This document shows, piece after piece, positions 9,240 to 17,402 of a stretch of 64,000 bases of DNA. A program made the position numbers and the translations under genes. Under the pieces are notes generated by a model. That model was not told the origin of the DNA. It did not search any database and saw only the letters and a program-made list of their open reading frames with translations. Source of the DNA: JAKEFM01 sp035695825. Its GTDB lineage: Bacteria; Planctomycetota; UBA1135; JAKEFM01. The stretch lies in the NCBI GenBank assembly GCA_035695825.1, contig DASRRH010000022.1:1-64000 (forward strand), in the 5' to 3' direction. The first letter of the stretch is position 1; each line of letters begins with the position of its first letter.

Positions 9240-11714
9240 ATGAGACGGGAATACCTCGAGGCTCGGCTTGCCAGGCAGTTGGCTCCCGGCGACTGGCCAA
9301 CGCTTGGCGACCTCCAGGAGGGGCGCGTCGCAGTTGAGCCTAGCCTTCTTGCAGCCATGGAAGCCAAACTGAGGTCCGTGCGCCACTGTTTCGTCACCGC
9401 TCCCGAAGGACGTGGCAAAACGACTCTCGTACGCCTCTTGGGCTATCAAAGGTACAAAGACAAGCAGACGGTCGTGCATTACGACCTATCCGAACCTGGG
9501 GGAGATAGCGTGGACGAGGTGTGCGAGACGATTCGCGCTCTGGACCATGCCCATCCTCTATATATCTTCGAGAACCTCCAGGACGTCGACGACGCCGCTA
9601 GCTTGAACCAGCTCCTGAGTACTGCGGGGTCGGCACACAATTCTTTCTTTTTGTGGACGACGCGAGACATTGCGGGGCGTTGGCTCAACCATCTTCAGCT
9701 CGTGGTTGGCGGACACGAGGTTTCCGCCGACGCGGTCGAGGTGCGCCTCCGGCCCAGCCGCGAGACGATTCGACGGATTATTGCCGATTACGTCCGCACC
9801 ACCACAGCGCACCGACTTGTGGTCCCGAGCGAAAGCGAGGTCGACGACATTCTCGCGCGGGTTGGAGGCAACCTCAGGATTCTCGCTGCGTATCTTGACA
9901 CGTGGGTCGAAGGACCATTCGCCAGTATACCTGAGGAAGGAATGCTTCGAGCTATCTACGCTCGTCGCATAGCACCGTTACGCTCCGGTCTTCGCCTAAC
10001 GCTCGTCAAACTGTCAGCAATCAATCAGTTCGGCATAGGCGCGCTCGGCAGGGCGTTCGAAGAAAAGCATGCTGAAGAACTCGAAGCGTGTGGGCTTCTC
10101 GGCAGCCTTCAGGTGCTTCTCGACATGTATTATATGTCGGCTCACTCCAGTGATGCCAGGGTAAACCTTCGCGCTTGGGCTTTCGTCAATTCTCAGAATG
10201 ACAGCGCAATTACGCTTGATGTATTGCGGACCTACCTTTCGAGGGAACCGCTCCCGTGGGGTCATCGGCTCCTTTTCCAACGGCTCAGAAGTCAAGGGAC
10301 GTTACTTAGCCAGCTGCTTAACGACGAGCGCGTTCGGCAGTCGTTTGTGCACAGTTTTGAGAAGGCGCTCGAGGCCGCACCCGTGACGTTTGTGCGGAAT
10401 ACCATGGATGTCGTGACAGGCTCACCGCTGGCGACGGCAGCAATCCTCAAGGTTACGAAGTCCAAGGGCCCCGAGTTCTGGACAAGTAAGCTGCGGGCCC
10501 GTGCAGACCAAGATGAAGCCGATTGGACGCTGAAGTTCCTGGCTGAGCAAGACGAGGCATTGTCGAAGGCAGTACGCAACGAGCTGAGTGCGGAGGACTG
10601 GAAGCAGATCTGGCTACGCCTGCCTCTCCGCAGGCTGATAGGATTCCTTTACCGCTATGCTGACCAGCCCCTAGTCCACGCCCACACTCAGCTAGCGCGC
10701 GCGGTCTTGGAGGACCTGCCGAACGAGCCGCAGTTTAGGGAGCGGTTGAGCCATTTGTCGTACGAGCTGGTGGGGAAACTGTTGCTGATCTGCCGCAAAC
10801 TGTCCGCCACTTCATTCCGCGTGGTGGGACTGTGGGCTTCTGAGCGCCTAGATCTCACCGGCTGCCACGAGGGTGTCAAACTAACCCTGATAATGAAGGA
10901 GCTCTGGGACGCCGGCGAGGTGGAGCTGCATAATGGGCTGCTGGCACGGATCATGCGGAGCGTTCCGGGAGACGTCTACTCGGCGGATCCGTCAGGCCGC
11001 GCCATCATGTTCCTGTTGCTCCACCTTGTTAGAGCCGTTGGCAGTGATCGAACCATGGCTAGCCAAGCACGCACGTACCTTGAGGCAACCCTAACGCTGG
11101 GGGTTGCTGAGCAAGCAGTAAGGTGGAATTCCGAAGTGTTCGGCTACGTGCTGGCGCACGGTGAGCTGGTAGACGCGACGCTGACCAAGCACTGGCTCGG
11201 TGCAGTGCCAGATACTGGGATAGAGAATCTTGTGATACAGTCGAGTGGGCGCGCTGCGTTCTTCGTTCTGCTTCATGTCTGGCAACTTGACGATGCTCGC
11301 GGTCACCTTGTAATGCAGGCCTGCCTTGCACATCATCTGTCCGCCGAGCATTGGCTGCCCGGAACGGTGATAGATGCGGAGGGACTGCCACTGCTGGGAT
11401 TGTACGCCACCCTTCTGGGCTCAACAGTTGGAGTAATACTGCCGGATCCGCGAGAAGCGGCAGCCGCCCTGGTTGAGCGTCCTATCCAAAGCGCTCTCGT
11501 ATTCGCCCTAGCGGCGTACGGCGCCTTCGCCCGCCAGCAGGCGCGCCATTTCGGCAGCGCTCTGGCGACGTTGCTGATTGAGAAAGGGGTCACTACTAAC
11601 CCACGCGCCTATCTTACAGCGCACTCGCGGGAGGACGTCAGGCGTCTCATGGCGGAGATTCTTGATCGTTACCCGATCGGTCCGGACGAGGCAGAAGCTA
11701 AGAGCCCATCCTAA
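9240..11714 (+). CDS. STAND-like P-loop NTPase, probable defence sensor/effector
   Basis: An 824-residue protein with a P-loop near the N-terminus (APEGRGKTTLVRLLG, Lys60), a Walker B-like YIFENLQDVDD about 50 residues later, and then WTTRD. The remaining 600 residues are helical and repeat-like with no motif I can name. This matches the STAND/AAA NTPases found beside restriction genes. Base composition is distinctly lower (about 50-58% GC) than in the genome around it, a sign of transfer. The stop codon lies inside the terminal repeat of the IS at 11702. Removing the IS and one TAA duplicate restores an ending of ...AEAKP-stop, so insertion only replaced the last residue with SPS. The protein is therefore effectively intact. 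Confidence 0.75.
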   Translation: MRREYLEARLARQLAPGDWPTLGDLQEGRVAVEPSLLAAMEAKLRSVRHCFVTAPEGRGKTTLVRLLGYQRYKDKQTVVHYDLSEPGGDSVDEVCETIRALDHAHPLYIFENLQDVDDAASLNQLLSTAGSAHNSFFLWTTRDIAGRWLNHLQLVVGGHEVSADAVEVRLRPSRETIRRIIADYVRTTTAHRLVVPSESEVDDILARVGGNLRILAAYLDTWVEGPFASIPEEGMLRAIYARRIAPLRSGLRLTLVKLSAINQFGIGALGRAFEEKHAEELEACGLLGSLQVLLDMYYMSAHSSDARVNLRAWAFVNSQNDSAITLDVLRTYLSREPLPWGHRLLFQRLRSQGTLLSQLLNDERVRQSFVHSFEKALEAAPVTFVRNTMDVVTGSPLATAAILKVTKSKGPEFWTSKLRARADQDEADWTLKFLAEQDEALSKAVRNELSAEDWKQIWLRLPLRRLIGFLYRYADQPLVHAHTQLARAVLEDLPNEPQFRERLSHLSYELVGKLLLICRKLSATSFRVVGLWASERLDLTGCHEGVKLTLIMKELWDAGEVELHNGLLARIMRSVPGDVYSADPSGRAIMFLLLHLVRAVGSDRTMASQARTYLEATLTLGVAEQAVRWNSEVFGYVLAHGELVDATLTKHWLGAVPDTGIENLVIQSSGRAAFFVLLHVWQLDDARGHLVMQACLAHHLSAEHWLPGTVIDAEGLPLLGLYATLLGSTVGVILPDPREAAAALVERPIQSALVFALAAYGAFARQQARHFGSALATLLIEKGVTTNPRAYLTAHSREDVRRLMAEILDRYPIGPDEAEAKSPS

Positions 11715-11717
11715 AAC
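11702..11717 (+). repeat. Left terminal inverted repeat of the IS
   Basis: GAGCCCATCCTAAAAC, perfect complement of 12552-12567. It supplies the TAA stop codon (11712-11714) of the upstream NTPase gene. Confidence 0.92.
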
Positions 11718-11755
11718 GTCTTGAGTCGTGAGAGCCATCGTGGTCAGGGATCGGG

Positions 11756-12551
11756 GTGGATTCCAGGTTTGCGGACATTCCGGATGCCCTCTGGCGGCGG
11801 GTGCCCCCCCTCCTTCCTCGCGAGCGGCCGAAACCGAAGGGGGGACGCCCCCGGGTTCCCGACCGGATGGTGCTGGCGGGGGTCGTCTATCGCCTTCGAA
11901 CGGGTTGCCAGTGGCAGGCCCTCCCCGATCGCTTCGGCTCCGGCTCGACGTGCCACTTGCGCATGCAGCAGTGGACTCGGGCCGGGGTATTCAAGGCGGT
12001 CTTTCGAGGGCTCTTGCGGCATTACCACAAGCGGCGAGGGATCCAGCGGAAGTGGACCTCCGTGGACACGGCGCTCGTGAAGGCGCCGAAAGGGGGGGCG
12101 GCACGGGGCCGAACCCGACGGACCGGCCGAAACTGGGAGTGAAGCGTCACGTGCTCACCGACGGTCGTGGCGTGCCCCTCTCGGTCGTGACGACGCCGGC
12201 GAACGTCTACGACAAGTGGATGGTGGGCGACGTGTGCTCGATGAGGTGGCGATCCGTCCACCCTACGGACCCCGGGGTCCCCAACACCTCTGCCTGGACA
12301 AGGGGTACGACTACGCGGACGCGGAGAGGGCGGCACGGTCCCGACGGATTCGTCCCCACATCCGGCGTCGGGGCGAACCTCCCCTGCGCGGTTGCGTTCA
12401 AGGCAAGCCCCGCCGTTGGGTCGTTGAGCGGACGAACAGCTGGCACGACCGTTTCCGCGGGTTGCTGATCCGGTGGGAGCGCACGCCCGAGAACTACCTC
12501 GCTATGGTGCACTTGGCATCCGGACTCATCGCATTGCGGAGGGCCGGATAG
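11756..12551 (+). pseudogene. IS427-like DDE transposase, with one frameshift too many
   Basis: The transposase is spread over three frames. Frame one (11756 to about 12100) gives FADIPDALWRRVPPLLP, the helix-turn-helix region and the first catalytic Asp in SVDTALVKAPKGG. At AAAGGGGGGG (12089-12098) a -1 slip leads into GTGPNPTDRPKLGVKRH and LTDGRGVPLSV. This is the normal programmed frameshift of the group. A second shift is needed at GTGTG (12232-12236) to reach LDEVAIRPP, CLDKGYDY (second Asp) and RWVVERTNSW (Glu) through 12551. An extra TG at that point explains it. The second shift is not expected in an active element, so this copy is probably dead unless the two bases are a sequencing error. 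Confidence 0.85.
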
Positions 12552-12567
12552 GTTTTAGGATGGGCTC
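12552..12567 (-). repeat. Right terminal inverted repeat of the IS
   Basis: GTTTTAGGATGGGCTC, perfect complement of the left end, followed by the duplicated TAA. Confidence 0.92.
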
Positions 12568-13014
12568 TAAGCCATGAGCGCTTTGAGCCGGTTAGTGGAG
12601 GCGACGTCCAACCAGGAAACAGAGCGCAGGGGCGTCCCCCGCATCACGGTTTACTTGGACAGCCCTCTGGGGGGGGACTCCCCCGCCAAGGAGACTTGCA
12701 TGGGCCCGAGGAAGAAGGAAACGGCGCGGTCGCCGGCGGCTCCCGCGCTGAAAAGATCCTCTTCGGCGAGGCGCTGGCGGAGATCGAGGGGCCGAGGGGC
12801 CCCGCGATCCGCCGGTTCGCCGGAAGGCGCCGGCCCGAGGATGGCAGGGGAGCGGTCCCCGTCGGGCGGGGGGCCCGCGTAGGAGGGCGAGCCCGACGAG
12901 TCGGTATCCTTGGCGCCGGCCGCCTCGGTCCTCCGAGGCGCAAGCCCGTCCGGACGCCCTTTCCCACCGTGCGCGCGCGGACTGAAACGTGCCGGGCGAC
13001 CTGTGGAGTCTCCG
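12568..13014. other. Gene-free stretch: end of defence island and 5' region of duplication copy A
   Basis: After the IS target duplicate, the restored stop codon (CCATGA) of the NTPase gene lies at about 12572-12577. No convincing gene follows. From 12737 the sequence is homologous to 17403-17685, the matching region before the second gene copy. Conserved stretches include CTCTTCGGCGAGGCGCTGGC and GTAGGAGGGCGAGCC. A conserved TATCCTT at about 12906 (17575 in copy B) may mark a promoter. Confidence 0.5.
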
Positions 13015-15103
13015 TTGAACCCCACCTTCCTTCTTCCCCTCCTCTCCCCCGCGGCGCTGGTCCAGGACGCGGACGTCCCCCCCGTCCTCGCGAGGCTCCG
13101 CGACTGGATCGGCGGACCCGAGGCGCTCGCGGCGGCGGGCGGGGTCGAGGTCGCGGGCGTCCTCGTCGAGGGGGGCGCGCCGAGGAGCTTCCTCAACTTC
13201 GTTTTCCGCCTCCGGCCCTTCGGATTCCGCGAGGCGTGGACGCTCCCCGTCTCCCCCCAGCCGGCCCGCCTCCTTGCGACCGACGGGGAGAAAGGGTGGG
13301 CGATCGGACAGGACGGGAGAGGGGAGCGGCTTCTGCGCGAGGCGGAGGGCGACCTCCTCGACCGCGCCTCCATCGAGTCGATGCGCTACCTCGAGCTCGA
13401 GCCCGCGCGGTGGCGGATCGTCCCCGAGGAGAACGGTCCCCCGCCGCGCCGGGAGGTCCCGCAGGGGGAGGGCTTCGAGGAGCCCGCGCGGGTCGCGGCG
13501 CTCGCGTTCACGGGGCCTTCGGGGAGGGAGTGGCATCTCCTCGTCGACCCGACGACGGGGACCCTCCACGAGAGGCACTCCCACGAGGGGGGGGATACCC
13601 ACTGGGTCCGCCTCGGCCGCTGGGAGCGGCGCGGTCCCCTGCGGCTGCCGACCCGCGGCTACGACGGCTCGACGAAGGTTCCTGGCAACGCACTCTTTCA
13701 GGTCCAGGAAGTCCGGACCGGGATCGAGCTGTCCGACGACCTGTTCCGGCCGCCCGAGGCCCCGGCGAAGCGCCCTCTCGTCGCGGCCTCTCCGATGCCG
13801 CGGGCGGCGGCGGCCCTCCCGGGCTCGTTCTACCTCCTCCTGCCGGACCTCTGGATCGCGGCGCACGGGCCCTTCCCGGGCCTCCTCGACACGGGGGCGA
13901 CCCGCACGGCCGTCGCCCCCGAGGTCGCCGCCGGCCTCGGGCTCCCCCTCCTGCAGGTCGGGAAGGCGGGGACCGCGTTCGGCCCCGCGAAGTCGAGCGA
14001 CCACTGGGCCGGGGAGGTCCGGGTCGGGAAGGAGAGCTTCCCGAACCTCCCCGTCATGTCGATCTCCGTGGTTGGTCTTCCGGAGGTACCGGCCTCCCTC
14101 CAGCCGCGCGTCGTGATCGGCATGGAGGCGATCTTGATGACCTCCGCCGTCCTCGACCTCGACGGGGAGCGGCTCTACTTCCGCGGTCCGCCGGCGCGGG
14201 CCCTCGCCGATCTCTTGCGGGAAGGGGCGTTCGACTTGGGCGGGCCGCCCTCCGCCGAGACACGGCCGCGGGAGCCGCGCGTCGTCGAGGTGCCGTTGCG
14301 ATTCGAGGAGGAGGGGAAGGCGTCGGCGACGGTCGACGTCCGGGTCGGGAAGGGGAAGGAGGCGGTCGCGGCCCTCCTCGACACGGGGTTCCCCGCCCAC
14401 CTCCGGCTCACGAAGAAGGCTCTCGTGGCGCTCGGCCTCCCGACCGACCCGGTCGAGTGGAAGAGGCGCGGCGCCTTCCCGCGCAGGATCACCGGCGCGG
14501 GAGGGGTCTCGGGGGTCGACCTCGTCGCGCGGCTCGAGTCGATCTCCTTCGGTCCGGTGACGATCCCCGGTCCCTTCGTCCACCTCGCGGGGCTCGAGGG
14601 GGGGGAACAGGATTTTGATTTCGGGGCGCTCCTCGGCTCGGCTTCGCTGTTTGCCTTCCCGAAGGTGGGGGTCGACGGCGGCCGGAAGCTGCTCGAGCTC
14701 GAGCTTCCCCCCGGATCCCGGCAAGCGGCCGACGGGTCGGTCGAGGTCTCCTCGCCCGGCGAATTCCTCGGCCTCTCCCTCGGCGCGCCCGCCCTCCCCT
14801 TCGGCCCCGAGCCGGAAGTCCTCCCGCGCGTGGTGGAGGTCTTCCCGGGCACTCCGGCCGCGAAGGCCGGGGTCGCCGCGGGGGACTTCCTCCTCGAGGT
14901 CGGCGGCGCTCCCGTCCGCGGGATCGCCCCGGCGGCGTTCCACTCTCGCCTCTGGGCGCGCGAGGGGCGGAGGGTGGACCTGCGGCTCCGCAGGGCCGAG
15001 GGGGGAAGAGAGTACGCCGTCGCCCTCCCTTGATCCGGGCTTACTCCCGCCGGGGCGGATGCCGAGACCCGCAAGAGCTCGCGTTCACCAACTCCCCCTC
15101 TAC
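12737..15103 (+). repeat. Duplication copy A (about 2.4 kb)
   Basis: Homologous to 17403-19807 along its whole length. It covers about 280 bp before the gene, the full 2019-bp gene and about 70 bp after it. Downstream homology is still visible in the GAGACCCG...TTCGCGTTCA...TCTACC stretch and stops near 15103, where the DUF1156 remnant begins. Confidence 0.85.
13015..15033 (+). CDS. Secreted double retropepsin-like protein with PDZ domain, copy A
   Basis: A 672-residue protein from a TTG at 13015, preceded by GGAG at 13005-13008. The start reads MNPTFLLPLLSPAAL, a short signal peptide. Two aspartyl-protease motifs of the single-domain retropepsin type are seen: LLDTGATRTAV (Asp292) and LLDTGFPAHL (Asp456), each followed by the usual hydrophobic-Gly strand. 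Having two in one chain could form an intramolecular dimer like pepsin. The last 80 residues form a PDZ domain (VEVFPGTPAAKAGVAAGDFLLEV). It is probably periplasmic or exported; the substrate is unknown. Copy B at 17686 has exactly the same length. An in-frame extension back to 12910 exists but lacks a signal peptide at its start and is not favoured. Confidence 0.8.
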   Translation: MNPTFLLPLLSPAALVQDADVPPVLARLRDWIGGPEALAAAGGVEVAGVLVEGGAPRSFLNFVFRLRPFGFREAWTLPVSPQPARLLATDGEKGWAIGQDGRGERLLREAEGDLLDRASIESMRYLELEPARWRIVPEENGPPPRREVPQGEGFEEPARVAALAFTGPSGREWHLLVDPTTGTLHERHSHEGGDTHWVRLGRWERRGPLRLPTRGYDGSTKVPGNALFQVQEVRTGIELSDDLFRPPEAPAKRPLVAASPMPRAAAALPGSFYLLLPDLWIAAHGPFPGLLDTGATRTAVAPEVAAGLGLPLLQVGKAGTAFGPAKSSDHWAGEVRVGKESFPNLPVMSISVVGLPEVPASLQPRVVIGMEAILMTSAVLDLDGERLYFRGPPARALADLLREGAFDLGGPPSAETRPREPRVVEVPLRFEEEGKASATVDVRVGKGKEAVAALLDTGFPAHLRLTKKALVALGLPTDPVEWKRRGAFPRRITGAGGVSGVDLVARLESISFGPVTIPGPFVHLAGLEGGEQDFDFGALLGSASLFAFPKVGVDGGRKLLELELPPGSRQAADGSVEVSSPGEFLGLSLGAPALPFGPEPEVLPRVVEVFPGTPAAKAGVAAGDFLLEVGGAPVRGIAPAAFHSRLWAREGRRVDLRLRRAEGGREYAVALP

Positions 15104-15107
15104 CCCG

Positions 15108-15455
15108 TTCCCGGACACAAAGGTGCGCGTGCTCCGCCCCGAGGAGCTGCCCGCGGACTGGGACCCGGCCACCCATCCCCGCCTCGACGCCTGGGAGGTC
15201 GTCCACCACCTCGTCCGCGTGCTCGCAAGCGGCGGCGAGGCTGCCGCGGCGGACCTGGTCGCCAAGCTCGCCGTCAATGCCGAGATCGCCCGCGAGCTCC
15301 GCCTCTACACCCTGTGCGAGCGCAAGAAGCGCCCGGCCGAGGCGCTCGCCTACAACGGCCTCGTCCAGAGCTTCCCCGAGATCGTTCGCCTCGCCCGCGA
15401 GGGCGGCAAGCCCCGAACTGAGCAGGCGGCGCTGTTCGCCGAGACGGACGGGTAG
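15108..15455 (+). pseudogene. C-terminal remnant of a DUF1156 DNA methylase
   Basis: From FPDTKVRVLRPEELP to GKPRTEQAALFAETDG the reading frame resembles the extreme C-terminus of DUF1156 adenine-specific DNA methylases associated with phage defence. Recognisable parts are WEVVHHLVRVLASGGEAAA, LYTLCERKKRPAEALAYNGL and SFPEIVRLAR. The SAM-binding and NPPY parts are absent. The piece begins exactly where homology between the two flanking duplicates stops, so a deletion or recombination joined it to copy A. It lies 124 nt before the DUF4143 ATPase and was probably its operon partner. Confidence 0.65.
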
Positions 15456-15520
15456 CGGCCCGCACCTCTCCAACCGGCGACACCATCGGGCCCGGTGCGG
15501 AGAATGTGACCGCCTACAGA

Positions 15521-15558
15521 GGCCAGATACCGACGCATCTGGCCTTGAAAGAAGGCCA
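15521..15558. promoter_or_regulatory. Overlapping inverted repeats before DUF4143 ATPase gene
   Basis: GGCCAGAT (15521-15528) is a perfect inverted repeat of ATCTGGCC (15537-15544). Sharing its right arm, TGGCCTT (15540-15546) pairs with AAGGCCA (15552-15558) around a GAAAG loop. The dyads end 21 nt before the ATG. They could be an operator, or alternative hairpins controlling translation. Confidence 0.55.
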
Positions 15559-15579
15559 CCTTTCGACCATCGTTCCGCC

Positions 15580-16905
15580 ATGCCCCTGCACCCGGTCCTG
15601 GCCGAGAAGCTGAGCGCCGCCCTCGAGCCCACGACGAAGCTTCCCTTCACGCGCCGCGATGCGCGGCTTCCGGGGGTGCCCGGCAAGGTGCACTCGGTGA
15701 TCGGGATGCGCCGGGCCGGCAAGACCACGTTCCTGCGCCAGGTCCTCGAAGAGAGGCGGTCGGTCCTGCCGGCCGAGCGGGCGCTCTACGTCAGCTTCGA
15801 CGACGACCGCCTCGCCGGCATCGAGGTGGATCAGCTCGGCTTCCTGCTCGAGGAGTATTACCGCCACCAGCCGGGGCTGCGTGGTCGCGAGACGGCGCAC
15901 TGGCTCCTCGACGAGATCCAGCTCGTGCCCGGCTGGGAACGCTTCGTGCGCCGGGTGCTCGACACCGAGCGGTGCGAGATCGTGGTCTCGGGCTCGTCGG
16001 CGCGCATGCTCTCGCGCGAGGTCCACACCTCGCTGCGCGGGCGTGGGATGGCCACCGTCATCCGGCCCTTCGGCTTTCGGGAGTTCCTGCGTCACCGTGG
16101 AGAGGAGCCGGCCAAGGCGCCCCGGCGCTGGACGGCGGCCGAGCGATCGCTGGTGGAGAAGCGATTCCGCGAGTTTCTCGCGGAGGGCGGCTTTCCGGAG
16201 GCGCAGGGCCTGGCCCCGGCGCTGCGCATCGAGCTGCTCCAGGGCTACGTGGATACGGTGCTCTTCCGCGACGTGATCGAGCGCCACGGCCTCTCGCAGG
16301 TGGCCGCCCTGCGCTGGGTCGTGCGCCACTGCCTGCGCAGTCCGGCGGGGAGCTTCAGCGTCCACCGGCTGCACCAGGACTTGAAGGCCCAGGGGCACGG
16401 CGTGGCGCGGGACCTCGTGCACGCGATGCTCGGCCATCTCACCGATGCCTTCCTGCTCAGCGCGGTCTCGCTCGCGACCGATTCGGAGCGCCAGCGCAAC
16501 TCGAACCCTCGCAAGGTCTATCCTGCCGATCCCGGTCTCATCCGGGCCTTCGACGCGGGCGGCCGCGCCAACCTGGGTCACGCGCTCGAGACGGTGGTGC
16601 TGAACGAGCTCGAGCGGCGTGGCGCCGAGGTGGGCTACGTCAAGACGGCGGAGGGCCTCGAAGTGGACTTCCTGACCCGCCATCCCGAGGAAGGCGCGGA
16701 GCTGGTGCAGGTGTGCGCGGACGCATCCAGCGAGACGACGCTGGCGCGCGAGCTGCGCGCCCTCGGCGCCGCCGGGAAAGAGCACGGGCTCGGCGTGCAC
16801 CGGCTCCTCGTGCTCGACCGCGATTCTGTTCCACGGGTGGCCACGCCGGGGGTTCGCGCTCAGCCCGCATACGAGTGGCTGCTCGCGGCGCCGGGCGAGG
16901 AATGA
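15580..16905 (+). CDS. DUF4143-family AAA ATPase (first of two)
   Basis: A 441-residue protein. The P-loop VIGMRRAGKTTFLRQV is near residue 45 and Walker B-like HWLLDEIQLVPGWERF near 110. Sensor-like IVVSGSSARMLSREV and RPFGFREFL follow. After a central part (GYVDTVLFRDVIERHG) comes the C-terminal restriction-endonuclease-like DUF4143 domain, with VVLNELERRGAEVGYVKTAEGLEVDFL. The Glu and Asp-Phe residues in that domain match the nuclease-like core of the family. The function of these ATPases is not settled; they are frequent in defence islands and near toxin genes. The ATG at 15580 was chosen because the usual family start begins about 40 residues before the P-loop. It lies between two defence-gene relics. 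Confidence 0.85.
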   Translation: MPLHPVLAEKLSAALEPTTKLPFTRRDARLPGVPGKVHSVIGMRRAGKTTFLRQVLEERRSVLPAERALYVSFDDDRLAGIEVDQLGFLLEEYYRHQPGLRGRETAHWLLDEIQLVPGWERFVRRVLDTERCEIVVSGSSARMLSREVHTSLRGRGMATVIRPFGFREFLRHRGEEPAKAPRRWTAAERSLVEKRFREFLAEGGFPEAQGLAPALRIELLQGYVDTVLFRDVIERHGLSQVAALRWVVRHCLRSPAGSFSVHRLHQDLKAQGHGVARDLVHAMLGHLTDAFLLSAVSLATDSERQRNSNPRKVYPADPGLIRAFDAGGRANLGHALETVVLNELERRGAEVGYVKTAEGLEVDFLTRHPEEGAELVQVCADASSETTLARELRALGAAGKEHGLGVHRLLVLDRDSVPRVATPGVRAQPAYEWLLAAPGEE

Positions 16906-16925
16906 CGACCAACGGAGACGAGTGC

Positions 16926-16994
16926 ATGGCCATCTCCAACCAGGAGCGCGTCGGCAAGGCGATGGAGCTGCCGGGCAGGCCGTGCGCACGGTGA
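16926..16994 (+). pseudogene. Truncated start of a Swt1/HEPN-type defence gene
   Basis: Twenty nucleotides after the ATPase stop, an ATG opens MAISNQERVGKAMEL. This is close to the beginning of Swt1-family HEPN proteins found next to DUF1156 methylases (xxSNxxRVGxALELL). After residue 15 the frame degenerates and stops at 16994. It is a remnant of a large gene removed by deletion. The identification rests on 15 residues only, supported by the neighbouring DUF1156 piece. Confidence 0.45.
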
Positions 16995-17402
16995 CCGAGA
17001 ACAGCAGCACGCTTCGATTCACGAGCCGTGGCTTCGAGGGCGAGTGAACGTATCGGGAGGTAGGGACGCCGCGGCAGGCGCCTGACAAGCCGATGAAGCT
17101 GGCGGTCGCCCGCGGCGCCCGCATCTTTTCGGCAAGCCGTTAGCGGGACTCGTGCGCGCGAGTAGAGGGCGTTTCGACTGCAGGGGCAGACGTCGAACGC
17201 GGTCCGGGTGCAACGTGACGACGGCGCCTTGACGAAGATCCTCCTCGACGACGGGCAGGTTGGCGGGCTGGGCGGCAGATTGCTTCTCGGGCCGACGGGG
17301 GCAGCCGGGCCTTTTCGCCGGGGCCATCGCGTCGCTTCTCATGTCCGGCGACAGGCCGGAGCGGGCGACGAGCGCGTGGCGAGCGCGCCCACCCCTCGCC
17401 AG
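16995..17402. other. Decayed stretch between defence relic and duplication copy B
   Basis: No intact gene. Short fragments such as TLRFTSRGFEGE-stop (about 17010-17046) and MKLAVARGARIF (about 17093) look like tails of lost genes. On the minus strand, about 17200-17300, LPVVEEDLRQGAVVTLHPDR then VRRLPL resembles the tail of a DUF5615 PIN-like toxin. That match is weak. TCCGGC-GACAG-GCCGGA at about 17343-17359 is a perfect small hairpin. Confidence 0.35.

Larger units (their letters stand above)
11702..12567 (+). mobile_element. IS5-family element of the IS427/IS1031 kind, 866 bp
   Basis: The element is bounded by perfect 16-bp inverted repeats, GAGCCCATCCTAAAAC at 11702-11717 and its complement at 12552-12567. 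The trinucleotide TAA is present on both sides (11699-11701 and 12568-12570) as a target duplication. Length, TNA-type duplication and a transposase split by a G-run frameshift site all fit the IS5 subgroups. It landed in the terminal codons of the NTPase gene. Confidence 0.92.

Noticed and set aside
12592..14943. Long minus-strand open frame over the first retropepsin-PDZ gene
   Set aside because: Composition is Arg/Gly/Glu-rich without any motif; it mirrors a gene with signal peptide, DTG motifs and PDZ. A GC shadow.
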